Position numbers and translations under genes: made by a program | Notes under the pieces: model-generated | Database searches by the model: none | Told to the model about the DNA's origin: nothing | Seen by the model: the letters and a program-made list of their open reading frames with translations, nothing else | NCBI GenBank assembly: GCA_000619965.1 | Contig: JHVD01000001.1 | Location: forward strand, 1-64,000 | Reading direction: 5' to 3' | DNA: 64,000 nt | From: Propionibacteriaceae bacterium P6A17 | GTDB taxonomy: Bacteria > Actinomycetota > Actinomycetes > Propionibacteriales > Propionibacteriaceae | Shown: positions 41,161 through 50,254 of the stretch, piece after piece | Layout: each line of letters starts with the position of its first letter | How positions within the stretch are numbered: position 1 is the first letter of the stretch

Positions 41161-42930
41161 TCAGAGCCCGAACTCGGCCCCGAAGTCGCCCTCCTCGAGG
41201 CGCGCCTTGACCGCCGACAGGAAGCGGGCGGCGACGGCACCGTCGATGAGGCGGTGATCGTAGGTCATGGACAGGTACATCATGTCGCGCACCGCGATCG
41301 TCTCGCCGCCGAACTGGTCCGTCACGACGACCGGGCGCTTCACGAGCGCGCCGGTGCCCAGGATGGCCACCTCGGGGAGGTTGATGATCGGGGTGTCGAA
41401 CAGCGTGCCCGCGGACCCGTAGTTGGTGATGGTGAAGGTGCCGCCGCTCAACTCGTCGGGGCCCACCTTGCCCGCGCGGGTGCGCGCGCCAAGGTCCGCG
41501 ATCTTCTTCGCGAGACCCGTGAGGTTGAGGTCGCCGGCGTCCTTGATGACGGGGACGAGCAGGCCGCGCGGCGTGTCGACGGCGATCCCGATGTTCTCGC
41601 TGCTGGCGTAGGTCACGGTGCCGGCCTCAAAGTCCGCCGTCGCGTTGACCACGGGGAACGCCTTCAGCGCCTCGACGACCGCGAGGGTGATGAACGGCAG
41701 GTACGACAGCGACGCACCCTCGCGGGCCTTGAAGTCGTCCTTCACGGCCTTGCGGATGCGGCTGATGGCCGTGACATCCACCTCGACGGTGGCCGTCAGC
41801 TGGGCACCGGTGGACAGCGACTGGGTCATGCGCTCGGCGATGACCTTGCGCAGGCGGCTGAGCTTCTCGGTCGTGCCACGCAGGGCCTTGGCCTCGTCGC
41901 TGACCGGGGCCTTCGGCTGGGCCGGGGCGGCGGCGGGGGCGGGCGTCGCCGGGGCGGCGGCGGGGGCGGCAGCCTTGGCGGCGGAGGCAGCGTCGATGAC
42001 GTCCTGCTTGCGGATGCGGCCGCCGACTCCCGTGCCGGTGACCTGCGCTAGGTCCACGCCGTGCTCCTTGGCCAGCTTGCGCACCAGCGGGGTCACGTAG
42101 GCGCCGTCGCTCGACGATTCGGCGGCTCGACGAGCGGCCACGGCGGAGTCGACGGCAGGCGAGTGCTCGACCTTCGGGGCCTCGGCCGCGGGGGAGGCCG
42201 CAGGCTGCGCTGCCGGTGCCGCAGGGGCGGGCTCCGGTGCTGCGGCAGGGGCGGGCTCCGGTGCGGGGGCCTGCGCCGCCGGGGCTGCTGCCGGCTCCGA
42301 GGGGGCTGCCGCGGCCGCGCCCGGCTCGCCGATGATGGCGAGCACGGCGCCGACCTCGGCGACGTCGTCCTCCTGGAAACGGATCTCGAGCAGGGTGCCG
42401 GCTGCGGGGCTGGGGATCTCGGTGTCGACCTTGTCAGTGGACACTTCGAGCAACGGCTCGTCCGCTGCGACGGTGTCGCCGACGGCCTTGAGCCAGCGCG
42501 AGATCGTGCCCTCGGTGACCGATTCGCCCAGCGCGGGGAGCGTGACCTCGGTGCCGGAGGCCGGGCCGCTCGCGGGAGCGGGGGCGGGCGCCTCAGCGGC
42601 GGGCGCTGCAGGGGCCTCCGGGGCGGGAGTCGGCTCAGGGGAGGGCGCCGGAGCGGGCTCGTCGGCCTCCGCGGCAGCGGCAGGGGCCTCACCCGCGTCG
42701 CCGATGATGGCGAGCACGGCGCCGACCTCGGCGACGTCGTCCTCCTGGAAACGGATCTCGAGCAGGGTGCCGGCTGCGGGGCTGGGGATCTCGGTGTCGA
42801 CCTTGTCGGTGGACACTTCGAGCAACGGCTCGTCCGCCGCGACGGTGTCGCCGACGGCCTTGAGCCAGCGCGAGATCGTGCCCTCGGTGACTGACTCGCC
42901 CAGCGCCGGAAGGGTGACTTCGGTGGACAT
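41161..42930 (-). CDS. sucB: Dihydrolipoamide acyltransferase (E2) with two lipoyl domains
   Basis: The 589-aa protein has two nearly identical lipoyl domains (about 1-77 and 126-202; lipoyl Lys43 and Lys167 in TDKVDTE). Long Ala/Pro linkers separate them, followed by a peripheral subunit-binding domain near 290 ([17 protein letters not shown]) and a catalytic domain ending with DHRLIDG near residue 560. It is the acyl-transferring core of a 2-oxoacid dehydrogenase complex, annotated as SucB or DlaT in relatives; E1 is not encoded here. SD AAAGGAG precedes the ATG. lpd lies 51 bases upstream on the same strand. Confidence 0.93.
   Translation of the reverse strand: MSTEVTLPALGESVTEGTISRWLKAVGDTVAADEPLLEVSTDKVDTEIPSPAAGTLLEIRFQEDDVAEVGAVLAIIGDAGEAPAAAAEADEPAPAPSPEPTPAPEAPAAPAAEAPAPAPASGPASGTEVTLPALGESVTEGTISRWLKAVGDTVAADEPLLEVSTDKVDTEIPSPAAGTLLEIRFQEDDVAEVGAVLAIIGEPGAAAAAPSEPAAAPAAQAPAPEPAPAAAPEPAPAAPAAQPAASPAAEAPKVEHSPAVDSAVAARRAAESSSDGAYVTPLVRKLAKEHGVDLAQVTGTGVGGRIRKQDVIDAASAAKAAAPAAAPATPAPAAAPAQPKAPVSDEAKALRGTTEKLSRLRKVIAERMTQSLSTGAQLTATVEVDVTAISRIRKAVKDDFKAREGASLSYLPFITLAVVEALKAFPVVNATADFEAGTVTYASSENIGIAVDTPRGLLVPVIKDAGDLNLTGLAKKIADLGARTRAGKVGPDELSGGTFTITNYGSAGTLFDTPIINLPEVAILGTGALVKRPVVVTDQFGGETIAVRDMMYLSMTYDHRLIDGAVAARFLSAVKARLEEGDFGAEFGL
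42330..42918 (-). repeat. Direct repeat encoding the duplicated lipoyl domain
   Basis: Two copies of roughly 230 bp (about 42330-42556 and 42691-42918) are almost identical at the DNA level, differing at scattered third positions, and encode the two lipoyl domains. They are separated by a low-complexity Ala/Pro linker sequence. Near-identity suggests recent duplication or ongoing gene conversion. Confidence 0.8.
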
Positions 42931-42981
42931 TGTGTGATTGCTCCTTTGCTTGCCGCTGATTGTGTTCAAGCCTATATCCGT

Positions 42982-44361
42982 TCACGCACGCATGTGCAAG
43001 GCTCGTCCGCCGAGTGCGAGGAGCACCTCGGCGAGCGACTCCCCGACGGTGGGGTGCGGATGCACGATCGAGGCGACGTCCGCAGGCTCCGACCGCCAGC
43101 CGACGTGGAGCGCCCCCGCGCTCGCGAGCTCCGCCACGTCGACCCCGACCGCATGCACCCCGACGACGGCGCCCGCCTCGTCGAGGACCGCCTTGACGAG
43201 CCCGTCCTCACGTTCACCGGCCGGGCGCGCCAGGAGGGACTTCGCGTTGCCGGCGAGGTATCCCGTCACCTCCCGTGCCCCGGGGCCGGCGTCGTCGAGG
43301 GTCACACCCACGCTCGCCACTAGGGGGTGGGAGTAGGTGATGCGGGGGATGCCCGCATCGCTCGGCAGCGGAGTCGGCCGGGGCGCTCGGCCCATCCGCC
43401 ACGCCACCTGCTCCGCCACGTGCATCCCGTGCGCGTAGCCGCGATGCGCGAGCTGGGGTCCGGCGACCAGGTCGCCCGCGGCGTGGATCCTGGGGTTGGT
43501 GGTGGTGAGGTCGTCGTCGACGCGCACGTGGCGGCCCTCCAACTCCACGCCCGCCTGGTCGAGGCCCAGCCCCTCCGTCCGGGGCCTGCGGCCCACCGCG
43601 ACGAGCAGCAGGTCCGCGTCGAGCTGTTCGTCCCCGACGAGCGCCCGCACTCCGTCGGTGGTCGCCTCGGCCGAGGCCAGCGCGGCGCCCGTGCGCACGT
43701 CCACGCCCCGCGCGCGCAGCGCCCGGGTGAGCACCTTGACGCAGTCCGCATCCTCCCCCGGGAGCAGCCGGGGCGCCGCCTCGACGAGCGTCACGTCGAC
43801 GCCCAGATCGCGCCACAGCGAGGCGAACTCGCACCCGATCACCCCGCCCCCGACGATCAGCGCCCTCGCCGGGAGGCGCGTCAGCCGCAGGGCGTCGTCG
43901 CTGGTCAGGATGCGCTCACCGTCGACGGCAAGCCCGAGGGTTTCGGGGCGCGCCCCGGTGGCGACGAGGGCAGCGTGCGGGCGCAGGACCTCGTCGCCAG
44001 CGCGAATCTCCCGCGGCGAGAGGAACTCGCCGGGCGCGGCGATGATGCGGATGTGGGGCGTGCCGAGGAGGGCGCGCAGCCCGCGGTGCAGGTGGTCCAC
44101 CACGCCGTCGGCGTGGGCCCGGATGCCCGCGGCGTCGACGTCGCCGGTGCCGCCGGAGATGCCGAAGGCCTCGGCGCTGCGCACGGTGCGGCGCACGCCT
44201 GCCGCGTGCAGCCAGGCCTTGGTGGGGATGCATCCGGCGTGGAGGCAGGTGCCTCCGAGCGGGCCGGGGTCGATGAGCGTCACGTCGAGTCCGAGACGCG
44301 CGGCACGCAGCGCCGCCGAGTAGCCGGCCGACCCGGCTCCGAGAATTGCGAGGTCGGTCAT
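42982..44361 (-). CDS. lpdA: Dihydrolipoyl dehydrogenase (E3)
   Basis: The 459-aa flavoprotein has the FAD-binding GAGSAGYSAAL near residue 8, the redox disulfide GGTCLHAGCIPTK (Cys39/Cys44), an NAD-binding GGGVIGCEFASL near 175, the second FAD segment IHAAGDLV and the C-terminal catalytic HPHPTVGE. It reoxidises lipoyl groups of the neighbouring E2. The start at 44361 is chosen because the FAD motif begins within eight residues. The E2 gene follows in the same direction. Confidence 0.93.
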   Translation of the reverse strand: MTDLAILGAGSAGYSAALRAARLGLDVTLIDPGPLGGTCLHAGCIPTKAWLHAAGVRRTVRSAEAFGISGGTGDVDAAGIRAHADGVVDHLHRGLRALLGTPHIRIIAAPGEFLSPREIRAGDEVLRPHAALVATGARPETLGLAVDGERILTSDDALRLTRLPARALIVGGGVIGCEFASLWRDLGVDVTLVEAAPRLLPGEDADCVKVLTRALRARGVDVRTGAALASAEATTDGVRALVGDEQLDADLLLVAVGRRPRTEGLGLDQAGVELEGRHVRVDDDLTTTNPRIHAAGDLVAGPQLAHRGYAHGMHVAEQVAWRMGRAPRPTPLPSDAGIPRITYSHPLVASVGVTLDDAGPGAREVTGYLAGNAKSLLARPAGEREDGLVKAVLDEAGAVVGVHAVGVDVAELASAGALHVGWRSEPADVASIVHPHPTVGESLAEVLLALGGRALHMRA

Positions 44362-44411
44362 GGGGGACAGTCTTCCACTTCGGCGAAGCACGGTAGGGAA
44401 TACTTGCGGGC

Positions 44412-44735
44412 ATGGGTTGGTTCGAACGACGTCGACGACGGGCGCAGCAGGAGCACGACGACGAGGCGCAGCGTGTCGGCGCCTACGAGCACCTGTCGGC
44501 CTTCGTGAGGACCCGCCGCGGCGTCGAGGCCTGGCTCGAGCGACCCACCAATTTCAACAAGCCGTCCATCCTGCTCGTGGCCTTCGACGGGGAGTCCACC
44601 AGGCGGGCGGTGCCCGACATGGAGTACGGGCTCGCCTTCGCGGAGGAACACGGCATCCCGTGCTACGACGCGGGGGTGGTGCCGTACCCCCAACGCATGC
44701 GCGACTACGGCTTGTCGCAACGACGGAGGAGTTGA
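44412..44735 (+). CDS. Conserved actinobacterial hypothetical protein, 107 aa
   Basis: The product has a basic N-terminus (MGWFERRRRRAQQ), a helical middle and a conserved-looking C-terminus (SILLVAFDGESTRRAVPDMEYGLAFAEEHGIPCYDAG). Proteins of this type occur beside lpd genes in other actinobacteria; function is unknown. An AATACT hexamer ends seven bases before the ATG. It is followed after three bases by the AGE-family gene. Confidence 0.65.
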   Translation: MGWFERRRRRAQQEHDDEAQRVGAYEHLSAFVRTRRGVEAWLERPTNFNKPSILLVAFDGESTRRAVPDMEYGLAFAEEHGIPCYDAGVVPYPQRMRDYGLSQRRRS

Positions 44736-44738
44736 CCA

Positions 44739-45962
44739 ATGGGCAGGTTCACCTGGGGTAGCGAGGAGCATCGCACGTGGCTGGAAGGCCACCGGGCGTG
44801 GATGCTCGACTTCTACCAGCCGCACGTCGTCGACCCGGCCGGAGGCTTCCACTGGCTCGGCGACGACGGCAGGCCGAAGCCCGAGCAGGGCAAGGGGCTG
44901 TGGATCGCGGCGCGGATGACGCACTGTTTCTCGCTCGCGCACCTGTTGGGCCGCGACGGCGCCCGCGACGTCGCGCAGCACGGCGTCGACCACCTGCTGG
45001 GCGGCGGCCGCGACGCTGAGTACGGCGGCTGGTATGCGCAGGTGGGCGCCGGCGCCAATGAGGCGAAGGAGATGTACGGGCTCGCGCACGTCGTCCTGGC
45101 CGCTTCGAGCGCATTCACTGCCGGCCTCGACGGCGCGCAGGCGCTGCTCGATGAGGCGTTGCGGCTCATCGACGAGCACTACTGGAGCGAGGCCGAGGGG
45201 GCCTGCCTGGATGTGATGGACCGACGGTTCGCCGTTGCGGACCCGTACCGGGGGCTGAACGCCAACATGCACCTCACCGAGGCCTACCTCGCCGCCTTCG
45301 AAGCGACGGGGGAGCGTCGGCTCCTGGACCGCGCGCTCAGGCTGGCCGAACGGTTTGCGAAGGCGCAGCTCACCTCGGGCCGCGAGGCGCCGCACCGGCT
45401 CGTCGAGCACTTCGACGAGCAGTGGGCTCCCCAGCCCGACTACAACCGCGACGAGCCCGCGCATCCGTTCCGTCCCTACGGCTCGACCCCTGGCCACTGG
45501 CTCGAGTGGGCGAAACTGTGCGTGCAGATCTCCGCACTGCGCCCGGACGTCGACTGGCTCGTCCCCGCGGCCGAGCGGCTGTTCGCCGGGGCGATCGACG
45601 ATGCCTGGTGCGAGGGTGGTGGCTTCGTCTACACCCTCGATTGGGACGGCAGCCCCGTCATCTCCAACCGCTTCTTCTGGCCCGTCACCGAGGCGATTGG
45701 CGCCGCGCACGTGCTCCGGTTGGCGACGGGCAAGCAGGACTACGCCGACTGGTACGAGCGCTTCTGGACCTTCGCCGACGAACACCTCGTGGACCACGAC
45801 CGCGGCTCGTGGCACTCCGAACTCGACGACGACCTCCGGCCGGTGAAGCTCACCTGGGATGGCAAGCCCGACCTGTACCACGTCCTGCAGGCGACGCTCT
45901 ACGCGCTGCTCCCCCTCGACGAGGGCCTCGCGAAGCACCTGCTCAAGGCTCGCGGGGTTTGA
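44739..45962 (+). CDS. AGE-family epimerase/isomerase (YihS-like)
   Basis: The 407-aa protein is an (alpha/alpha)6-barrel isomerase. Motifs include GGFHWLGDDG near residue 35, ARMTHCFSLAH near 59, EAKEMYGLAHVVLAAS and ANMHLTEAYLA with conserved His, and a late DLYHVLQATLYALLP. Related enzymes interconvert aldoses and ketoses (mannose, sulfoquinovose) or epimerise N-acylglucosamine; the sugar here is unknown. SD GGAGG precedes the ATG. Its 3' end overlaps the convergent membrane-protein gene by 20 bases. Confidence 0.85.
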   Translation: MGRFTWGSEEHRTWLEGHRAWMLDFYQPHVVDPAGGFHWLGDDGRPKPEQGKGLWIAARMTHCFSLAHLLGRDGARDVAQHGVDHLLGGGRDAEYGGWYAQVGAGANEAKEMYGLAHVVLAASSAFTAGLDGAQALLDEALRLIDEHYWSEAEGACLDVMDRRFAVADPYRGLNANMHLTEAYLAAFEATGERRLLDRALRLAERFAKAQLTSGREAPHRLVEHFDEQWAPQPDYNRDEPAHPFRPYGSTPGHWLEWAKLCVQISALRPDVDWLVPAAERLFAGAIDDAWCEGGGFVYTLDWDGSPVISNRFFWPVTEAIGAAHVLRLATGKQDYADWYERFWTFADEHLVDHDRGSWHSELDDDLRPVKLTWDGKPDLYHVLQATLYALLPLDEGLAKHLLKARGV

Positions 45963-46284
45963 GAGTCTTGACGAGACAGGCGCCGACCAGCAACAGCCAC
46001 GCGGGCGCGTACAACAGCCCGAAGGAGGCGCAGCCGAAGGCGATCACAATGAGGGAGAGCCCCAGCAGGACCCACCCTGTGAGGCCAACCCGCTTGCGGG
46101 CAACGACGATCGCCAGCGCGATCAGCAACGCAGCGAGCAGCAGCGGCCACAGCAGGGCGGAGAAGCCGTTGGCCTGGGCAATGGTCATCCCAGCGCCCGT
46201 GGCGTCGGTGTAGAACGGGGCGACCAGGAGCCAGAGCGTGACCCCGGCAGCCCACAGCGCGGCGATCAGACAAAGCACCTTCAT
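45943..46284 (-). CDS. Small integral membrane protein, 113 aa
   Basis: Four hydrophobic segments (about residues 3-24, 36-62, 67-90, 91-107) with short loops and a basic C-terminal tail KTLKPREP. The family is not recognised. The ATG at 46284 overlaps the stop of the secreted-protein gene by one base (TGATG), so the two are probably co-translated. Confidence 0.6.
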   Translation of the reverse strand: MKVLCLIAALWAAGVTLWLLVAPFYTDATGAGMTIAQANGFSALLWPLLLAALLIALAIVVARKRVGLTGWVLLGLSLIVIAFGCASFGLLYAPAWLLLVGACLVKTLKPREP

Positions 46285-47147
46285 CAGAGGAAGCCTGTCA
46301 AATGGCGATGAGAAAGCAGATTGGTGCAGCCACCGCTCTTCGACGCGGGCCAGTAGAACGAGGCGGTGCCATTTTCCTCGCCAAGCACTTCCGCGCGTTC
46401 ATAGGTGTTGAACGTGTCGATTCCGAGGCAAAAGACTCCATCGCGGAACTTGGCATACAGTGCCGACCTGCTCTGTGTGCAAGAAGTGGTGTTTTGCCAA
46501 TCCTCGGACACGAGACCCCATCCGGTCTGACTCCTGTGCGTCCGGTTCTTCGTGCCACCTGCAGTCACGACGCAGTTGCCGTTGTACGACCAGTTCGTCG
46601 TCACTCGGGTCCCTGTGACGTTCCAACCAGGCGGGTCCTCGTACCACGACTCGGTGAACGCTGCAGCCGACTTCGTTTGGAGTGTGTTGGCCGCTGGCTG
46701 CGGGTCGCTGGTGTTGGCCGATCCTTGGGGCGCGGGCACCGCTGGCTCGGGCTCGGGGTCTGGCGGACGAGGTACCTTGTGGCTTGCGCGCAGTTCCTCC
46801 ACTTCGCTCGCCGTGAGATAGCGAATCTCATAGACCGACTCGCAGGTGCTGGGGTTGAATGCGATTTCCACTCCCACTACCACCCGATTGAGCGACTGGT
46901 CCAGACGCCCGCTCGTGCCTCCCCGACAGCCCCCATCGGGTGTTCGACTGCCCCGGATGGTCTCGATCTTGTCAGCGGGGCGCCGATGCTCGTGACGATC
47001 AAACCGAACCCAGTCTCCGTCAAGACGGACTGCGTATCCCCTGCCTGGGGCGGGTACTGCGTTCGCGGGTTGCAGGCTGGCCGTTGCGGCGAAGGCCAGC
47101 ACAAGCCCCAGTAGACCGATCTGCAACTTGGATCTCTTGATAGTCAT
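46284..47147 (-). CDS. Secreted protein of unknown family, 287 aa
   Basis: From ATG 47147, behind GGAGGTTCG, the product has a signal peptide (KRSKLQIGLLGLVLAFAATA...ANAVP, cleavage near residue 30). A first globular part follows, then a Pro/Glu-rich linker (PRPPDPEPEPAVPAPQ), then a C-terminal Cys- and Trp-containing beta-rich domain (about 165-287). At least six cysteines in the mature protein suggest disulfides. Base composition is visibly less GC-rich and codon choice less biased than in neighbouring genes, suggesting acquisition. Preceded by TTGACA/TACTGG with 17-bp spacing. Confidence 0.65.
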   Translation of the reverse strand: MTIKRSKLQIGLLGLVLAFAATASLQPANAVPAPGRGYAVRLDGDWVRFDRHEHRRPADKIETIRGSRTPDGGCRGGTSGRLDQSLNRVVVGVEIAFNPSTCESVYEIRYLTASEVEELRASHKVPRPPDPEPEPAVPAPQGSANTSDPQPAANTLQTKSAAAFTESWYEDPPGWNVTGTRVTTNWSYNGNCVVTAGGTKNRTHRSQTGWGLVSEDWQNTTSCTQSRSALYAKFRDGVFCLGIDTFNTYERAEVLGEENGTASFYWPASKSGGCTNLLSHRHLTGFL

Positions 47148-47212
47148 ACGAACCTCCACCATCGGCATCGTCGAGTTGAGGGTTACAGGGCGTTGAGATG
47201 ACTAGTGGGGCA

Positions 47213-47241
47213 CCAGTAGGCAGCTTCTGGGGTGATGTCAA
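47213..47241 (-). promoter_or_regulatory. Promoter of the secreted-protein gene
   Basis: On the minus strand TTGACA (47236-47241) is separated by 17 bases from TACTGG (47213-47218). This is one of the closest matches to a consensus -35 in the window and fits the atypical composition of the gene it precedes. The leader is about 65 bases. Confidence 0.5.
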
Positions 47242-47431
47242 CCCTCCGAGTTGACTCATCCAATACCTCCGCCTGGACTGGTTCGTTGCCTCGCATGCCT
47301 TTCCCTACAACGAGAGGGCACCACCACGACGCGGCAGGCGCTTGCCGAGCTGCTGGAGGAGTTGCTGCCCCTGGCCAGACGTCGGTCCACCACCTGCCCC
47401 TGCCCTCGCACAGGTCAGCGTGACCCGACGA
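47242..47431. other. Non-coding gap before pepA 3' end
   Basis: I see no gene or clear terminator here. Short open frames lack ribosome sites. It may contain remnants from the insertion of the neighbouring low-GC genes. Confidence 0.3.
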
Positions 47432-48916
47432 TCAGCCCGCCGCCTGCTGCGCGAGCGCCACGAGCGTGCGCACCGCGACGCCGGTGCCGCCCTTCGGCGT
47501 GTAGCCGTGCGCCTCGTCGGAGTCGGCGGGACCGGCGACGTCGAGGTGCGCCCACTGGATGCCTTCTGGCACGAACTTCTCCAGGAACGCGCCCGCGACG
47601 AGCGCGCCCCCATAGCGCTTGGTGCTACCCGAGCGGAAGTCGGCGATGTCGGACTTCAACTGCTTGCGGATGTCGTCGGTGATGGGGAGCTGCCAGAACT
47701 CCTCGCCCGCGGTCTCAGCCGCGTCGAGGACGCGGTCGGCGGCCTCCTCGTCGTTGGACATGAGCCCTGCGACGCGAGTGCCCAGCGCCACCATGCACGC
47801 TCCGGTGAGAGTGGCCACGTCGACGATCAGGTCCGGCTTGTCGGTGGCGGCGCGTGCGATGGCGTCGGCCATGACTAGGCGTCCCTCCGCGTCCGTGTTG
47901 TAGTTCTCGACCGTCTGTCCGTCGAACATCGTGAGTACGTCGCAGGGGCGGTAGGCGCTGCCCGACGGCATGTTCTCGGCCATCGCCGCATAGGCGGTCA
48001 CCTGCACCTTCAAGCCCAGCTCCGCGATGGCACGGATCGTGGCGATGACGATCGCCGCACCCGACATGTCCATCTGCATGCCCAGCATGCTGGCGGGGGG
48101 CTTGATGTCGAGGCCGCCGGAGTCGAAGGTGATGCCCTTGCCGACGAGCGCGAGGTGGAACTTCGCGCCCCGCGGCGCGTAGCTCAGCCGCACGAGGCGG
48201 GGCTTGCGCGTCGACCCTCCGCCGACGGCCAGGATGCCACCGTAGCCGCCCTTCTCCAGCGCGCGCTCGTCGAGGATCTCGACGGCGATCCGCTCCTCCT
48301 TGACGAAGGCGCGGGCGGCCTCGGCGAACGTCTCGGGATACAGCAGGTTGGGCGGGGTGTTCGACCAGTCGCGGGCCTGGTAGACCGCACGGACGTTGGC
48401 TCGTGCCCGGGACAGCGCATCCTTCATGGACGATCCGGCGATGATGGTGAGCTTCGCGACGGGCTCGGCGGTGGCGTCGGCGGTCACCTTGCGCACTCGG
48501 TAGGCGCCGAGCGCGGCGCCCTCCGCGGCGGCCTGCAGCAGCTCGGGATCGGCCAGCTCCAGCGACACCGTCACGGCCAGGCCCTCGGCGTCGGGAAGAC
48601 CTGCGACGGTGCGCAGTGCGGCCCCGACGGCGCGCCGAAGCTCGGTGGGGGAGACGTCGGGCTCCCCGAGACCGACGACGACCGCGCGCAGGGAGCCCGC
48701 TGCGGGCAGGACGGTCACCTGCTCCAGCTCGGCGGCGGCCCCCGCGGCGAGCGCCAGATCGCCCACGCCCACCTTGTACGCGCCGACGTAGGCCTTGTCG
48801 AGCTCGGGAAGCCCACCCACCAGCGACGTCACCGAGCCGGTGCTCGTCAGGCCGACGACGACGACGTCGGTGTCCTTGGGCAGGGACTTGTCCAGTTCCA
48901 GAGTGAGATCATGCAT
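47432..48916 (-). CDS. pepA: Leucyl aminopeptidase (M17)
   Basis: The 494-aa enzyme has an N-terminal macrodomain-like part (about 1-160) and a C-terminal catalytic domain with two-zinc-site motifs LVGKGITFDSGGLDIKP near residue 258 and the family signature NTDAEGRLVMADA near 338. It releases N-terminal amino acids in the cytoplasm as a hexamer. The ATG lies six bases after TAGGGT (48923-48928, minus) without an SD, indicating a leaderless transcript; it diverges from a small membrane protein gene across a 37-bp gap. Confidence 0.95.
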   Translation of the reverse strand: MHDLTLELDKSLPKDTDVVVVGLTSTGSVTSLVGGLPELDKAYVGAYKVGVGDLALAAGAAAELEQVTVLPAAGSLRAVVVGLGEPDVSPTELRRAVGAALRTVAGLPDAEGLAVTVSLELADPELLQAAAEGAALGAYRVRKVTADATAEPVAKLTIIAGSSMKDALSRARANVRAVYQARDWSNTPPNLLYPETFAEAARAFVKEERIAVEILDERALEKGGYGGILAVGGGSTRKPRLVRLSYAPRGAKFHLALVGKGITFDSGGLDIKPPASMLGMQMDMSGAAIVIATIRAIAELGLKVQVTAYAAMAENMPSGSAYRPCDVLTMFDGQTVENYNTDAEGRLVMADAIARAATDKPDLIVDVATLTGACMVALGTRVAGLMSNDEEAADRVLDAAETAGEEFWQLPITDDIRKQLKSDIADFRSGSTKRYGGALVAGAFLEKFVPEGIQWAHLDVAGPADSDEAHGYTPKGGTGVAVRTLVALAQQAAG

Positions 48917-48953
48917 TGCTCCACCCTAGCCACGCAGCGGTAGCTTTGCCTCC
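48917..48953. promoter_or_regulatory. Compact divergent leaderless promoters (pepA / membrane protein)
   Basis: In 37 bp, TAGGGT on the minus strand (48923-48928) ends six bases from the pepA ATG. TAGCTT on the plus strand (48941-48946) ends seven bases from the opposing ATG. There is no SD on either side. Each -35 must overlap the other gene's promoter or coding start, so the two may compete for polymerase. Confidence 0.5.
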
Positions 48954-49301
48954 ATGCGGAAGCGGATTGCACTGTGGTTGTTCGTCGTGGCCTCGGCGCT
49001 GCTCACCGGCTGGGGGGTCTGGTCCTACGCGAACCCCTCGGCGCAGTGCCGTGGCGAGATCATGGGGCCCGGCGACGTGTGCCACTACTCCAGCCCCAAC
49101 AGCGAGGTGACCGACGTCGTCCAGACCTACGAGCAGCGCATTGCGACGATGCGCCAGCAGCTCCCGTACGTGATCGGGGTGGGTGCGGCGGCGACGGTGT
49201 TCAACGCCGTCCTGCTGGTGCGCTCAGGCAAGGAGGGACATCGGTCCGTAGACGACCCTGTCCTCCTCCATGAGCGTGACCTCGCCGACCCCGAGGTCTG
49301 A
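48954..49301 (+). CDS. Small two-span membrane protein, 115 aa
   Basis: The N-terminal span (RIALWLFVVASALLTGWGVW) and a second span around residues 73-92 (VIGVGAAATVFNAVLLV) flank an extracytoplasmic loop with two cysteines (AQCRGEIMGPGDVCHY) that could form a disulfide. Family not recognised. The last 26 codons overlap the convergent 68-aa gene on the other strand. Confidence 0.6.
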   Translation: MRKRIALWLFVVASALLTGWGVWSYANPSAQCRGEIMGPGDVCHYSSPNSEVTDVVQTYEQRIATMRQQLPYVIGVGAAATVFNAVLLVRSGKEGHRSVDDPVLLHERDLADPEV

Positions 49302-49430
49302 GAGGTCTTCGTAGAACTCCGCGAGCCAGCGCTCCGCGCTCTCCTGCGAGTCGAACTCCCGGACGAGCCCCGCGCTGTCGAGCTCGTGCTGGTCGAAGGT
49401 GCCCGCGACGGGCTTCCAGCGGTATGCCAC
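49224..49430 (-). CDS. Small conserved hypothetical protein, 68 aa
   Basis: The GTG at 49430 follows GGGAG at good spacing. The product (VAYRWKPVAGTFDQ..., SQESAERWLAEFYEDLSDLGV, EVTLMEEDRVVYGPM) looks like a compact alpha-beta protein and resembles short actinobacterial hypotheticals. It lies 26 bases downstream of the DUF3043 gene on the same strand and overlaps the opposing membrane-protein gene by 78 bases. Confidence 0.6.
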   Translation of the reverse strand: MAYRWKPVAGTFDQHELDSAGLVREFDSQESAERWLAEFYEDLSDLGVGEVTLMEEDRVVYGPMSLLA

Positions 49431-49456
49431 GGCTTCGCTCCCTGGTCGTTGGCTCG

Positions 49457-50101
49457 TCAGTAGGAGTCGCCGCGCGCGATGCGCGGGGCGGGACGGCGGA
49501 ACCGGCGGATCATCATCGCCCGGTTGATCAGGTACATCAACAGGCCGCGCGTGTTCGCGTTGCGAACGCGTTCGGCCAACTCGCGCTTGAAGGAGCGCCA
49601 CATGATCCAGATGTTGATCGCGGCAATGATGAAGATCACCCACAGGCCCAGCGAGATGTAGAACGACAGCACCGGGTCGCCCATGAATACCATCATCAGC
49701 GCCATGATGAGGATCATGGCCGGCATCAGGAACTCCGCGACGGTCCAACGCGCGTCGACGAAGTCGCGCAGCAGCGTCCGCTCCGGCCCGCGTTCGATGC
49801 GGTCCCAGTCCTCCTGCTGCGCCCGGTACTTCGCCTCTCGGGCAGCCTTGCGCTGCTCCCGGGGAGACCGGGTGGGATGCAGCCGCTCCATGCGGGCCGC
49901 CTCGGCCTCCCTGCGGGTGGGCGTCGGCCCTTCCTTGCGACCGCGGGGCGCCTTGGTGGGGGCGGGCGTCGGCGCCTCGTCGACGACGGCCTCCGCCTTG
50001 GGCGCGGGCGTGCCTCGCGTCGCGGACTTGTCGGTGGCGACGGTCGACGTGTGTGTCCGATCATTCCTGTCGGTGCGTTCATACGGGCGGAACAGTCCCA
50101 C
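49457..50101 (-). CDS. DUF3043 membrane protein
   Basis: The 214-aa protein begins MGLFRPYER, has a long charged Pro/Lys/Arg/Glu-rich N-terminal half (about 1-110), two membrane spans near residues 122-165 (FLMPAMILIMALMMVFMG; FYISLGLWVIFIIAAINIWIMW) and an Arg-rich C-terminal tail. This is the DUF3043 layout, conserved in Actinobacteria and found near pspA-like or quinol-oxidase loci. Function unknown. GTG start at 50101. Confidence 0.8.
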   Translation of the reverse strand: MGLFRPYERTDRNDRTHTSTVATDKSATRGTPAPKAEAVVDEAPTPAPTKAPRGRKEGPTPTRREAEAARMERLHPTRSPREQRKAAREAKYRAQQEDWDRIERGPERTLLRDFVDARWTVAEFLMPAMILIMALMMVFMGDPVLSFYISLGLWVIFIIAAINIWIMWRSFKRELAERVRNANTRGLLMYLINRAMMIRRFRRPAPRIARGDSY

Positions 50102-50254
50102 GGTGACTCAACCTCACTGGTGCTCTGGCATGGCGAGAAGGCAGTCTACCCGGTCGCGACGCGAGCATCACGACCACCTGAGTGCGCTGGGCGGCGAGCC
50201 GTTCCAGGCGACCATGTACCTTTGGGGGCAACGACAACCTCGGAAGGACGACAC

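Noticed and set aside
41423-42937. Long plus-strand frames antisense to the E2 gene
   Set aside because: They mirror the Ala/Pro linkers and the lipoyl repeats of the E2 gene and carry no independent start signals.
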